Assembly: GCA_963978895.1 (NCBI GenBank)
Contig: OZ022241.1
Span: 8,882,356-8,946,355, forward strand
Length of the DNA: 64,000 nt
Direction: 5' to 3'
DNA from: Erpobdella octoculata
Taxonomy: Eukaryota; Annelida; Clitellata; Hirudinida; Erpobdellidae
In this document: positions 14,990-26,400 of the stretch, in pieces
How positions within the stretch are numbered: position 1 is the first letter of the stretch
Layout of the letters: the number at the start of each line of letters is the position of its first letter
The notes under the pieces: model-generated
The model's input: the letters and a program-made list of their open reading frames with translations, nothing else
Told to the model about the DNA's origin: nothing
The model's database searches: none
Program-made: the position numbers and the translations under genes

Positions 14990-15110
14990 GTGGATGCTGC
15001 TCCATATACATCGGTGCCTCGAACTAGGCATAATTCTTCCTTTGCTTCTCATCACGGAGACAGGGAGGATGATTATTACAGCTGGAGTTCTTACCGGGCT
15101 GGACCTGCTA
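14990..15110 (+). CDS. Possible exon of an unidentified gene
   Basis: Preceded by TTATTCTAG, an acceptor-like sequence. The frame reads DAAPYTSVPRTRHNSS then D-Y-Y-S-W-S-S-Y-R, normal protein composition and less AT-rich than its surroundings. GCGG|GTGGTG near 15113 could be a donor. No domain recognised and no partner exon found, so this is weak. A second open stretch at 14493-14858 (acidic, then leucine-rich) is weaker still. Confidence 0.2.
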
Positions 15111-15322
15111 GCGGGTGGTGGCTGGTTAGTCCGCCTCCGTCGGGAGAATGTTTTGTATCCGTGCGTCTATCAGTTTCGAGGTTTCACTTTCATTTTTCGA
15201 TCGTTCGTTTTATTCTGCGGTAGAAATTATTTCCACCCTTGCTAATTCAAATGAAAAATAATTGTGTTTTCCAGCGACGAACGAGGTTTTGTTGTTGTTG
15301 TATGGGATGTGCATTACTGCAG

Positions 15323-15323
<1 letters not shown>

Positions 15324-15388
<65 letters not shown>

Positions 15389-15475
15389 TCTCTCTCTCTC
15401 TTTCTTTCTCCCTCTCGTTTTCTCTCATTCTCTTTCTCATTATCTCTTTCTATTTTTTTCTCTTTCTCTCTCAAT
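15324..15475. repeat. (TC)n microsatellite and degraded CT-rich extension
   Basis: Pure TC to about 15400, then CT-rich sequence with TTT and CAT interruptions. Confidence 0.95.
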
Positions 15476-15553
15476 GTCAATTCTAAAGTTAATTAAAAAT
15501 ATTAAAACTTTAGTATTATTCAACTTTGTTTGTTTGTTTTTTTCGGATGGTGT

Positions 15554-15721
<168 letters not shown>

Positions 15722-15768
15722 CTCCCGTTTCCTTTGCCGCTTGCTCTCACGCTCCCGGTCGCTTTCCC

Positions 15769-15898
15769 ACTTTTCGACCACCTAGAGCTCTAACATTTTC
15801 AGGAAAGCTTTATTCTGGATGACAATACATGAACTTAATGTTTCCGACATGAATTAGGCCTTAAATCAATTAAAATTAATCTAATCAAATTAATCAGA
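15769..15898 (+). repeat. First of two about 130-bp direct copies flanking a giant (TA)n
   Basis: Starts CCACTTTTCGACCACCTAG and ends in AATTAATCA. About 90 % identical to 16509-16638. Confidence 0.88.
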
Positions 15899-15930
15899 CC
15901 GTTCAAGATACTCTTTTATAGGAAACAAAT

Positions 15931-16270
<340 letters not shown>

Positions 16271-16429
16271 TTTTTCTATGAAAAGGACATAATTGCACCT
16301 CTTTGTTTTTCCATTATAACTTTTTAAAATAATTTTTAAAAATGTTCTAAATAGCCTACAACCTATCCTCAGACCTACCAAATGTACACAAAAAATTTCA
16401 TAAAAATCTTTTTTCTCTCTTTTTAAATG

Positions 16430-16640
16430 TTTTTATTTAACTTCACTCGTCTCTCTGTTTGTTTGTTTGTTTGTCTGTGGTGATCAAATCTTAGAAACAA
16501 AAATTCACCCACTTTTCGACCACCTAGAGCTCTAAAACATTCAGGAAAGCTTTATTCTGGATGACAATACATGAATTGAATGTTTCCAACATGAATTAAA
16601 CCTTAAATCAATTAAAATTAATCAAATCAAATTAATCAAG
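16430..16640 (+). repeat. (TCTG/TTTG)n-linked dispersed repeat, copy 2
   Basis: TTTATTTAACTTC, TCTCTGTTTGTTTG, GATCAAATCTTAG, ACCTAGAGCTCTAAA in the same order as at 8300-8560. The 3' part is the second direct copy of 15769-15898. Confidence 0.7.
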
Positions 16641-17188
16641 TTGTTTATGCATAAGTCGCCAGAGGTTCAAAATAATTAAATAGTACGGATGTTTATTTAT
16701 AAGTCGAAAATTAAATCAATTAAAATTAATCAAGTAAACGCAAATTCGACTTATATTCATCTACATCAGGGCTGCACAACCTCCGGCCCGCGGGCCGGAT
16801 CCGGCCCGCCAACGTGTTTTGTCCGGCCCGTGGGATAATTTTGTTAAACACATAAATCTGGCCCGCGAGCCAAATTAGTTTTCAAAAAATTTGAAACATA
16901 CTTATTTTTATAATACTTGTTAGTGCATCTATCGACTTTTAGTGCGGCACATCCCTACAAACTGGAGGGGTGGCTATTATAAATAGAATCGAACTCTGTC
17001 GGCCGCCATTATTATAATTGCTATTCATTGTTCGGTTTCCATTGTTCTCCCGGTTTTTGTGTTTATTTTGCTTTGTTGCGTCGTGTATCGTTTATAATTA
17101 TTTATTAGAATTATTAATCATTGTCATATTTTACTCGTGATTTATTGTCAATAAACGTCTGCAAGGTAAAAGTCAATTCATTTTTGAT

Positions 17189-17752
17189 ATGTTTAAAGAC
17201 TTGCAAGCTTTTCAATTGAAACTCCAGTTCTTCCAGTCTCAGCTGCAGTCAGGGAATCTTGTCCACTTTCAGACGTGCCAACTTTTTAAGCAGGAATACC
17301 AATGTAAATTTTTACCACATCATGAGTCAATTGCAACATTAAAGAAAGAATTTGAAAATCGTTTTCAAGACTTCAGGAAAAGTAAAGAATTGTTTAATTT
17401 TATGTGTGACCCCTTCGGCTGTACAGTGGACGAATTTCCTGGTGAATATCAGTTAGAGATCATTGACCTTCAGTGTTCATCTGATTTGAAAGCGGCTTTT
17501 AAAGACAATGACATTTTGAACTTCTTCAGATATCTTTGTCCAAACAAATACGGCAGAATAAAGAACGTGGCTTTAAAGTTGTTTTCAATGTTTGGGAGTA
17601 CTTATTTGTGTGAGCAGACTTTTTCTATAATGAATTTGAATAAAAACAGTTTGAGATCGAGCATGACTGATGGCAATCTCACTGCCATTTTAAAGGTTGC
17701 AACAACTGAACTAGAGCCAAACATTGAAAAAATAATTAAACAAGTAAATTAA
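17189..17752 (+). pseudogene. hAT transposase C-terminal remnant (GTF2IRD2/EPM2AIP1-like), 187 codons
   Basis: An open frame of 187 residues, too short for a whole hAT transposase (normally about 600). The C-terminal third has the dimerisation-domain pattern: KLFSMFGSTYLCEQTFSIMN, then a basic-Ser run and a TDGNL segment, as in the domesticated hAT-derived proteins GTF2IRD2 and EPM2AIP1. The N-terminal BED finger and most of the catalytic core are missing. The frame lies wholly between the inverted repeats, so it is the element's own gene after an internal deletion. Confidence 0.85.
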
Positions 17753-17934
17753 AAACGAATTTTTAAAACCAATGCTCTTATATGTAATTAAAACACAAAT
17801 TTTGCAATTAATTTTTTCTTATATTACTCTTTTATTTTATATTAAAGTCGAAATATCTTAATTATATTGAAATATCGAAATTAATTAAAATTAACTAAAT
17901 TAATTGACTTATTGTAAAACTAATAATTGAATAT

Positions 17935-18085
17935 TGCATTGTCTTCTATTTTGAGCATGTATGCAAAATTTGAAAAAAATCTATCATCAGGAAGTGACTC
18001 AAAAATTGATTGCAAGATTTGAAACAGACAGAGAAACAGACAGACAGAGAAACAGACAGACAGAAAAACAGAGACGACGAGTTAA
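17935..18085 (-). repeat. (TCTG)n-linked dispersed repeat, copy 3, nested in the hAT element
   Basis: The reverse complement reads TCGTCTCTGTTTTTCTGTC, then AAATCTTGCAATCAATTTTT and GCAATATTCAAT, the same order as the copy at 50110-50245. Confidence 0.65.
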
Positions 18086-18620
18086 TAAAAGCATTGGTAA
18101 AAAAACATTCAGTCGCAACCATCACATTAGAATGGTTTCTATTCATGATTGGACTCAGCTAGATTTTGTTGATTGCAAAATAAAAAAATAAAAACTGATT
18201 TTCATTTCTTTGTAACTCACTTTGATGCTTTCTTACAGTAGTAAAACATGTAGTTCATTTACAATTTTTGTATATTAGCTGTTAATATTTAACGTAAATT
18301 CATATACTAGTATATTTAGTTTGCTATTATAAAACGTGAATTTTTTCCGGCCCTCGAGCTATCTGAGAACATACAATTCGGCCCTCGGCCTCAAAAAGGT
18401 TGTGCACCCCTGATCTACATAGAGCTTTGAAACTTTCAGAATAGCTGTATTTTAGATAACAATTTATGAATGAAGTGTTTTAGATAACAACTAATCCATA
18501 CATCTTGGAGATCCTATCCGCGTACTTTAATGCTTGAAATCTTTTAATCATTTTTGTTGCTCTTTGCTGAACTTTTTCTAGGATTTCTTTGTCTTTTTTC
18601 AAGGATGGCTTTCTTTGTAA

Positions 18621-19874
18621 CAGCCCCGCAACTACGGGGGGCGAGGGGGGGGCAAAGCCCCCCCTATAAGATATTTCGCCCCCTGGAAAATTTTAATATA
18701 TGTAGTTTTTTGAAATTTATAAACCTGTTAACCGTTACACAAGTAAATAGCTGGATAAAACAGCGTATTTCGCCCCCCCCTAATTCTAAGATTAGTACTT
18801 ACTTTTTCGAACTTTATAAACCTGTTAGCCGTTATAAAAGTTCATAACTGGATAAAGCAGCGGATTTCGCCCCCCCCCCTCCCCAAATTCAAGATATGTA
18901 TCTATTTTTTCGAACCTGTATACATGTTCATAGCTCGATAATAAGGCAGCGTATTTTGCCCCCCCCCCCCTGAAAAATTCTAAGACATGTACTTTTTTGA
19001 ACTTTATAAACCTGTTATGTAGTGTTTAGCTAGATAAGGCAGCGTATTTCGCCCTCCCCCCTTACTGAAAAATTATAAGCCTGTAAACCGTTATTCTGGT
19101 ACATAGCTGGCTAAAGCAGCGTATTCAGAAATAGTCACAAAATTGGTAATGTTGGCTATCTATCAACACACCTGCAATATAGTGTATTTTGTATCCAATG
19201 CGGTTAACTTATTAACGCATCACTGCAAACATCTCATTAAAACCTTGGGGTGCAACTTTTTATCACGGCCCACTTATATTTGAAAAAATCTAAAACTTTT
19301 TAAAGCCTTTCTTTAATTTTTCCTCCAAAAAACTGATGACCGGGGGGTTAGTCGGAGCTGCTTTTTCAAAATATTTTCAAAGCCACTTTTTTATTTTTTC
19401 TGTATAAAAACTGATAGCTGATGACCGGAGAGGGGCCTATCCGGAAGTAGTTTATCCATACATGTTAAACCACTTCAGGGGGCCCACTAGTTGGCCTATC
19501 CATCCTCAAAAACCTAAAATATCAGAATAAGAGCTTGAAGTGTACCTATATAAAATTACAGATTGTGTTTAAATTAAAAAACAAAACAGAAAATTAATTC
19601 TGTAATGCAAAGATTTACGATAAATATTGATTATTTTTATTTATTGCACTTTTTGTCATTTTATTTTTATAAACTATTCCAGCAAATCCAAAAGGAAGTC
19701 AAAAAAATAATAAACAATATGGGTGTTGCTGATGCACCTTGGTTTTACATATAATATTTACATTGTCTTTTCAACTCCCGATATAATTTTAGTGGTTTTT
19801 TAGCCATTTTCATTTCGCCCCCCTTTAGAGATATCTCGCCCCCCCCCAGAGCATGACGTCTAGTTGCGGGGCTG
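18621..19874. mobile_element. Non-autonomous TIR element with internal C-run repeats, 8-bp target duplication
   Basis: Ends are CAGCCCCGCAACTA on both sides in inverted orientation (14 of 14). The flanks are CTTTGTAA at 18613-18620 and 19875-19882, a perfect 8-bp duplication, so hAT-like. The interior has five to six degenerate units of about 80-100 bp, each starting with TTTCGCC and a C-run of up to 12 and containing AACCTGTTA and AGCTGGATAA motifs. No transposase is seen. Confidence 0.85.
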
Positions 19875-19882
19875 CTTTGTAA

Positions 19883-20285
19883 TAGTTTAAAGTGTATTAA
19901 AATAGAAAAAATAGGTGTCAATATTTATTCAAAGCTTTCTACAAATAAAAATATGTCATAAAAACCAAATGAATTTGACAATTTTCTAAGTAATGGAGAT
20001 AATTGAAACCAGTTAAACAGTCATTACCAGTACTGACAAATTTGCCAAAGAACTCACTGCTTCTTCTTTTACAACAAGCTCTCCAAAGAAAAAGACCATT
20101 TTCTTATTGTAAAAGAATTTTTGAAAGACTTCGTTCTAGATTATAGTTTGAGTCCAGTTTAGAGCAACAATTATTTTTTAAATACAATAATTACAATATA
20201 ATTATTAATTTGTTTCTTGTTCTAATAAACTATTCAATAAATGCTGTTTAAATAAGTGTACTTTAAAATTATTGTTAATAGTTTT
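19883..20285. other. AT-rich spacer
   Basis: Lies between the C-run element and the 41-bp palindrome. Nothing recognised. Confidence 0.6.
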
Positions 20286-20368
20286 TGTCAATTTAATTAA
20301 AAAAGGTAACTGAACCCAAATAACAGTCTGTTATTTGGGTTCAGTTACCTTTTTTAATTAAATTGACA
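20286..20368. repeat. Perfect 41-bp inverted repeat with a single-base spacer
   Basis: Arms 20286-20326 and 20328-20368 are exact reverse complements, separated only by T at 20327. The right arm directly abuts the region preceding the split LINE remnant. It does not carry recognisable transposon ends. Confidence 0.95.
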
Positions 20369-20399
20369 TTTTGAGCCAAACTTCACGGATTTGTTGAAA

Positions 20400-20590
20400 G
20401 CTCAAAAACAGCTTGTTCGGATTGGTGAATGCTCATTTGATTCTAGAGAGGTTACTAACGGTGTGTGACAGAGAGGTGTCCTAGGTTCAATATATTTATT
20501 TTTATTTTCATCAATGACATGGTAAGGCTCTTGGATTGGTTTCTTTCGAAATCTTTGCAGATGGCATACAAATTTTCTCAGCATCGCGAC
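20400..20590 (+). pseudogene. 5' part of a LINE reverse-transcriptase remnant (CR1/jockey-like)
   Basis: Translation with a stop and a frameshift gives the RT signatures V-x-N-G-V...Q-R-G-V-L-G-S, I-N-D-M and F-A-D-G-I-Q-I-F, the last being the degraded catalytic F-A-D-D box. It is interrupted at 20591 by a DNA transposon and resumes at 21907. Confidence 0.7.
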
Positions 20591-21906
20591 CAGAGGCGAA
20601 TTTAAGAGTTTGGTGCCCATAGGCTAAATTTTCGATGGCGACCCCAGTGCTTCTTTCCCAGGCCCCTAGTAACTGATTGTTTTCCCGGACCTCAGTTCAT
20701 GCTAAGTTGGATATACAAATTTATTTGACAAGTTATAGTTGAATAGCCTATAAATATAATTATGCTATGTAATTAACTACTTAAGAGTTCTGTTCATGTT
20801 TTCCATAATAGGTATTTTATTAATAATAATTCCATATGTGGTAAAGCAATTTAAAACATAATTATTATTGACTAAACATATAAACATATTTGATTTTGTA
20901 TAATATTTTAGAGTCATTTACACCAGGCGTTTTAAGACCGAAATGTCTGTATGTTGGAAGCACATAAGTACTTCCAGTCGTAGATCATATTTGATCCTTT
21001 TAACTGTCTCTTCTCCTTTATCAAGTCTTGGAATTGGCTTGCAAAAGCAAAGCGGAGTCAAACATGTTTGATTTCAGGTCTATATGAAGATGTATCAAAA
21101 ACTGCAACATTCAATCATAACAAAATCATAAGTTTTTCCTTGTTTTGGTAGCAGCAAAATCATCATAGCCTATGTACTTTACTATTATGGTCATAACCAG
21201 TAGTGCTTTCTTGGGGGTTCGCAGGGGTTCGCACGAACCATAGCATTCACGTCAAGGGGTTCGTGCGAACCCCCTGTTAATCATAAAAAATTACTTCAGT
21301 TAATCTTATTGTCGGTTGTGTGGGCTAGTCACTATTACCAAAACTTTATCTCATACCCTTGACGCCCGAAAGTTGGGAGGCATTTGCTTCCCGCCTCTTG
21401 CCTATGCTTATTGTTAATTGGTCGCCTATTGAACACTTGGAACGCAGTTCCCTCTGTAACAAGCTGGTTGAGGAACCATAACTCGGCAGACGATACCAGT
21501 GTTAAAAAATCCAACTAGAAGGAATATTGTAAAAATCAAGTAGCCATTTGGAAATATTTTCAATGATGCCCGGGGTTTTTAGAGGTTTTTCTATCGTTGT
21601 TCTCGCTTTCCCGCTCACGCTTACTCTCTTCTTTCTGGTCGCTTTCCCCTTCCCGCTCGCTCTTTCACTCTCGGTCGCTTTTCCGTTTTCGCTTGCTTTC
21701 CCGTTCCCGTTCCCGCTCATTCTCCAGTTCCCATTTCGGTTCGTTTTCCCGCTCCGCTTATTTCGGGACCGATTTTAATTCTTTTTTTTTTTACAAAAAC
21801 CTATCTTTATTGATTCTCAAGATTGTGTGAAAATTTCATTACGATCGGATAAATGGTGCATCAATGCATAAAGGAGCCAATGTAGCCTAAGTCTAAATCC
21901 GCCCTG
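20591..21906. mobile_element. hAT-like non-autonomous element inserted in a LINE
   Basis: The left end begins CAGAGGCGAATTTAAG; the right end, inverted, begins CAGGGCGGATTTAG. Flanks ATCGCGAC (20583-20590) and ATTGCGAC (21907-21914) agree at 7 of 8. The LINE frame continues across the insertion once the element and one flank copy are ignored. The interior is non-coding. It includes a hairpin of TTCGCACGAACC type at 21218-21275 and CT-rich repeats at 21600-21770. Confidence 0.75.
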
Positions 21907-22235
21907 ATTGCGACCCACATCCTCTTCAGCTCCGTTAGTAGAGAAAGCAATTGATGAACTAGTGCTTTGGAGTAAAACATGGCAAATGAATCTGGCATTA
22001 CCAAAGTGATTTTTTTGTCCCGTTCACAAGCGAAGAAGAGACATAGGCCTTAAAATACCTACATATAGAACTAGCGATGCTAAGTTTTTCATTACTGGCC
22101 GTGTGGTCCCGGCATGGAGTTCTTTGCTTCATGATTTTGGTGCCTCGTCAAATTACAATCGTTTTAAATTCTTAATCAACCAAATGTATTTATCCAGGTT
22201 TCTCAGGACTTCAGTGACTTCAATATAACTTATAA
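21907..22235 (+). pseudogene. 3' part of the split LINE reverse-transcriptase remnant
   Basis: Directly after the target duplication the frame reads A-I-D-E-L-V-L-W-S-K-T-W-Q-M-N-L, the usual RT helix after the FADD box. A stop and an apparent internal deletion follow, then the LINE 3'-terminal block R-R-R-D-I-G-L-K...F-x-x-R-V-V-P-A-W-S-S-L. CR1/L2/jockey clade judged by motif order only. Confidence 0.7.
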
Positions 22236-22507
22236 ACGAGCAAACTTTGCCCAATTAGCCATCCGTACAATTTATTATTTGAAACTGAGAGATTTCTACT
22301 GCTGCCTGCAAACAAACGGCAAGATCCAGAAGGGTCACTCGGTACATCTACGGACACGACACACGTCAAACTCACTTTTCAGTTGAATACGAGATGGCTC
22401 TCAGCGACGGGCTATGCCTGCCCTGGCTGCAGAAGTAGCAATCACTTTAGTCGCAGCAGCTGCTCCATCGTCATCATCATCATCATCATTATTATCATCA
22501 TCCTTTC

Positions 22508-22768
22508 TCAGAGCCGACTTTTCTTCCTCTACTTTATCACCTACAAAAGAATCGTACCACCGCTTTTATCCAGAAGGTAAACGCCACCACTTTTCCAAAT
22601 CGAAATGACTTGGATCTAGATCTCGTCACCGCTGGCCGTTCCGGCACGTTTATGAAAAACGTTCAGCAGAAGAGCTTCATGTACTCGTGTGCGCCGGCAG
22701 AACGAGAGCAGAAAAGTTTGGCCAAGTTCTCGCAGGCGAAGTCCAAATCGATACCGGAAGTGAACTGA
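22508..22768 (+). CDS. Possible terminal exon of an unidentified gene
   Basis: A pyrimidine-rich TCATC run ends in CTTTCTCAG, like an acceptor. The frame then stays open to TGA at 22766-22768 and includes GRSGTFMKNVQQKSF. AATAAATAAATAAG near 23000 could be its poly(A) signal. A second frame is also open to 22606, so the coding frame is uncertain. No domain recognised. Confidence 0.25.
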   Translation, partial: SEPTFLPLLYHLQKNRTTAFIQKVNATTFPNRNDLDLDLVTAGRSGTFMKNVQQKSFMYSCAPAEREQKSLAKFSQAKSKSIPEVN

Positions 22769-25583
22769 ACAGGCGCACAAGCAACAGGCTGTTGATGGAT
22801 GGAGTGATGGGATGATCAGTCGTATCCCATCTGTGTTTGTATTGGCTGTAACATAGTTATTCATTTAATTAATATTTTTCTTTTATTTTTTTTTGGTTTG
22901 GCTTTTTATTATTTTGCATTCAGTTTTGAACGTTTGCACATCGTTTTTGCTTTGTTTTATGTCGGTTGTCCAAGCGGCATTATTGACCTTCTGTTTGAGA
23001 AATAAATAAATAAGTAAATTAAAGTGTGACTTCAATATCAATTTTTATCGGTTGTATTTGCGAATGCCTCGCATTTTATATTTCGCATCAGAAAACACCA
23101 CGAATCCTTGCTTGAATTTGTTCGTCAGGTGTCGCGATTTGATCTTGCAAAGGTCAAAAGTCAACTCCAGCATTTTCGGCAGCTACGATTGATAATTGAT
23201 GGTCATATTATTTAAATAAGATGGGGTCATACGCATATATATTTGTTTCTAAATTGATTTAATAATAGCCTTATAGGCCTATTTTTTGTACATTTCAGGT
23301 ATATAAACTCAAAAAGATAAACTAAATGCGACTAACTTGTATCCGTTTTGCCGTTTACACACTCTCTATAGAAAAAACAATTTTCAAAAAAATTGAATTT
23401 TCTTTTCCGCCCTGCTGCAATTTTTACCATTACACTTTACATCGATTGAATCAGAACCACCGTCGTATCATTTGATTGTTTATATATAAACGTTTCTAAA
23501 ATACGATTGATGTTGTTTTGGATTCTAAACAACTGACTGCGACAGGCCTAAACTAGATGCTGTGCCAAAATTTGGGCTGTCTTTTATCAGCGGGAGTCGA
23601 AAAGCTATAGAAACAAATCTTAAAGTTTGATTATATTTAACATGGGGCTAACGCCACGGGGATGGTTTATGAAACAAATCACTTATTCAATTTTTACTCA
23701 CTCGTGGATTCATTTTTACAGAACAACCAGAGGCAGACATTTATAGGCGCCTTTCCACACCCCTTGCAGACGCTGGTGACGCCGGCGAGATTCGAGCCGC
23801 CAGTTCGTAGGTCCACAAGCAATGCTTTACCGCTATACCATCAGCGCCCATCAATACAAAGAAAAGGGCTCACTGACTGACAACTCGGCAAGGAAGTCAA
23901 TTATGGAAATGGGGGGCCATTGCCTTTGAGTTTGAAGTGGGTTGCTTCTGACGTAAAAGTGGGTCCCGTTGACTTTTAAGTAGGTCTATTTAGATTTTAA
24001 AATGGGCTCTTTTGACTTTGAAGTGAACCCCCTAAGCTCTACTCTGAAGTGAGCCTCTCTGAATTTAAGTTGTCTCCAGTTAACAGCTACATAGCGTATG
24101 AGAGCTAATCGAAGTTGGGGGATAAAACTTCATAAAACAATTATTGCCTGAATATAGCTAGTAGGTAGATAGCAACCAGGGATAGGATTAGAGTCTTTCC
24201 TCCATGCCGTCAAGGGGTATACAGGGAGCACTTGAAACCCAAAAATTATTATTTCCATAACTAGTAGAAGGACTTTATATTTAAAATTCAATCTTTAGGT
24301 TTTTCAAAAAATAGGGAACAAATGAACAGACTCATTGAAATTCTGCATAACCAATTGAGTTATAATAAAGCAATTTTTCATAAAAATTTTTTGCTTGTTT
24401 GTTTATAAAAAATACATTCAACGTACGAAAACAATTCTATAAAACCATTAAAAATATTCTTTCTGTTTTTCCTGGAAAGCAAAATGTCAATAATTTGGTC
24501 AACATTTATTTCAACATACATATACCAGCCTATTTTTGCTCAATATTTAAAATAGCCACACTGTTAAGACGTGTTTCGCCCATCATGTTCTACGTAAATT
24601 TGCTTTAATGCATCAGAACCAGCATTGTCCATAAGTCAAATTTTCAGGACCCGGATCCAACCCACCAGAAATGTTGACCCGACCTGACTCATTACCAGTG
24701 GTATAAAGGGACAGTATGTCCAGCCCCAGCTTTAGCATGAATTATCTCTATGTGTTTTATTTTATATTCAGAGTCTATTTTCCCCCAAAGTCTACACATT
24801 CGTTATCCCGGTTTGCGAGTCTTCTCCATAATGAGTTCTGTCTATTTGTAATCAGTAGTTTAAGTCATTTAATCAACTATAACTTGGTAACTCGTACAAT
24901 TTTTTGTATAACATTTGTATATATTTTGGCTCATGTATTTTATATGGCCATAAAAATAATTATTTTCTTTTTTTTGTGCATAAAAAACGTGAATCTTTAA
25001 GAGGTTTTTTTAAATATGATTATTTAACTCTTTTCGGTCATTATAATTATGAATGTTTTAATTGATTAGGTTGGTACTTTGAGCTAACCCTTCACTACAA
25101 TATTAACTTTAGTTGTCTTGTTCAAATTACTAATTATAATTGGTAATTTGATCCAGACAACTAAACATCGAATAAATAAAAAAACTTTTGTTTAGGTGAT
25201 AAAATTTGATCAAATGTGTTTTTAAAAAATCATTCTCAAATTTATTATTATTTCAAAGACCTGTTTTCGAAACATTTTATTTATTTTATCTAAAATTTCC
25301 GGATTGTTTTGCCCGAAGTTTTGGCTCATTTTGCCGAAGTTTTAGACATTTTTGCCAGAAACTGGGAGGCTGCGGCCCTTTTTTAAAAGAAAAAATTTTG
25401 TATTAACATATATAATTTCCTATGTCTGTATGTGTGTTTATGTTAGCAATTTCCCATAACGCGGCTGTGGTCAGCAGTCAGCAGTTCCTAAAATAAGTGC
25501 GAAAAGACGTGTATTAAAAGTTATCACGCAATTGTACACTGTCGTCAGTCCTATAGATCCAAAACGTTTGAACTAAGCTTATT
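22769..25583. other. Intergenic DNA, no gene recognised
   Basis: Contains the minus-strand SINE head, degenerate repeats of a GACTTTGAAGTGGG-like unit at 23920-24070, and a CCGGATCC/GACCCGACC patch at 24640-24690 that may be a decayed small element. Confidence 0.55.
23740..23850 (-). repeat. tRNA-derived SINE head
   Basis: On the minus strand, TGGTATAGCGG matches the pol III A box at every position. About 40 nt later, GGCTCGAATCT matches the B box at 10 of 11. The spacing is that of a tRNA-like head, but there is no acceptor stem, so it is a SINE and not a tRNA gene. Confidence 0.65.
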
Positions 25584-25931
25584 ATGCAAGAGGTTATCCG
25601 ATTAAATCAAATATTATTTATTATTCAAAAGAAAACATCGCAAGATATTAAAGCTGTTATACGAAAGCATGGCATGAAATGTAGTAATTTTAATTTGCAT
25701 GAACCAGGTTTGATCCAAAGCATTGAACATTTCATTTATATTGCTGATAAGCATGGATACGTTGATATAACCTTGATGTTAGATCGAGATATCCTTGCTG
25801 ATCAGATAGAGCAACCCCATTGTCTTATTAATGTCTTTACCGGACTCATTAGAGACGCAACTAGCAGAAAATGCTGGGGGGTCAAGTGTGGAAAAAGGAA
25901 AAAACCCGCCACCGGCGAAAAATTTTGTTGA
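25584..25931 (+). other. Unrecognised 115-codon open frame
   Basis: Begins MQEVIRLNQILF, of ordinary protein-like composition. Its last 25 codons run into the inverted MITE copy, so it is at best a fragment. No family recognised. Confidence 0.15.
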
Positions 25932-25995
25932 CTATCCTCAGTCTGCAGTCTTTTTTTTGGTATCTTTAAGAATTTATTAATGATAGAAAATAAAA
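25853..25995 (+). repeat. Diverged partial copy of the 161-bp MITE, inverted relative to it
   Basis: About 130 bp align with the reverse complement of 26510-26639. They share GCAACTAGCAG-like ends, a GAAAAAGGAA segment and a TCTGCAGTC-T(n)-GGTATCTTTAA block. The distal terminal repeat is not visible. Confidence 0.6.
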
Positions 25996-26400
25996 ACTAC
26001 AAACTGAAGATAGTCAAACTCAAGATAGTCTCAAACCAGTTAAAGCAATTGTAAAAAAAAGTTTTTGAATAAATGTAGCACCCCCCCACCTCCTACCCAA
26101 AAAAACTCATCGAATTTGGAAAAATTGCAGGCCCTCCGATTTGGCCTGGGAGGCATAAGCGCCCCTGGGACTCATTTAGTCACCTGCGATCTCCATAGTA
26201 GGTATTCTACCGACGGATCCAGGGGGATGGGGGGACGCATCTCCACCCACCAAATTACTAAAAAAAAATTTTAATACGTTAAAAAAATGTTTTTTTAAGC
26301 CCCACCAGATTCAGCGACGAATCCAGTAGGAATGCGGGGTATGAACACCTCGCTAGATTACTGTGAAACGAGAGTTCACATCAGCATGGAAATCCCATTA

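Larger units (their letters stand above)
16767..18412 (+). mobile_element. Internally deleted hAT-superfamily DNA transposon with perfect 8-bp target duplication
   Basis: Terminal inverted repeats CAGGGCTGCACAACCT (left) and CAGGGGTGCACAACCT (right, reverse complement) match at 15 of 16 bases. The element is flanked by ATCTACAT at 16759-16766 and 18413-18420, a perfect 8-bp duplication as expected for hAT. Inside is the C-terminal part of a transposase (17189-17752) and, downstream of it, a minus-strand copy of the (TCTG)-linked repeat seen elsewhere in the window. Confidence 0.92.

Noticed and set aside
21200..21280. Separate small transposon around the TTCGCACGAACC hairpin
   Set aside because: A hairpin is visible, but I found no outer ends or target duplication. 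Kept only as part of the 20591-21906 element.
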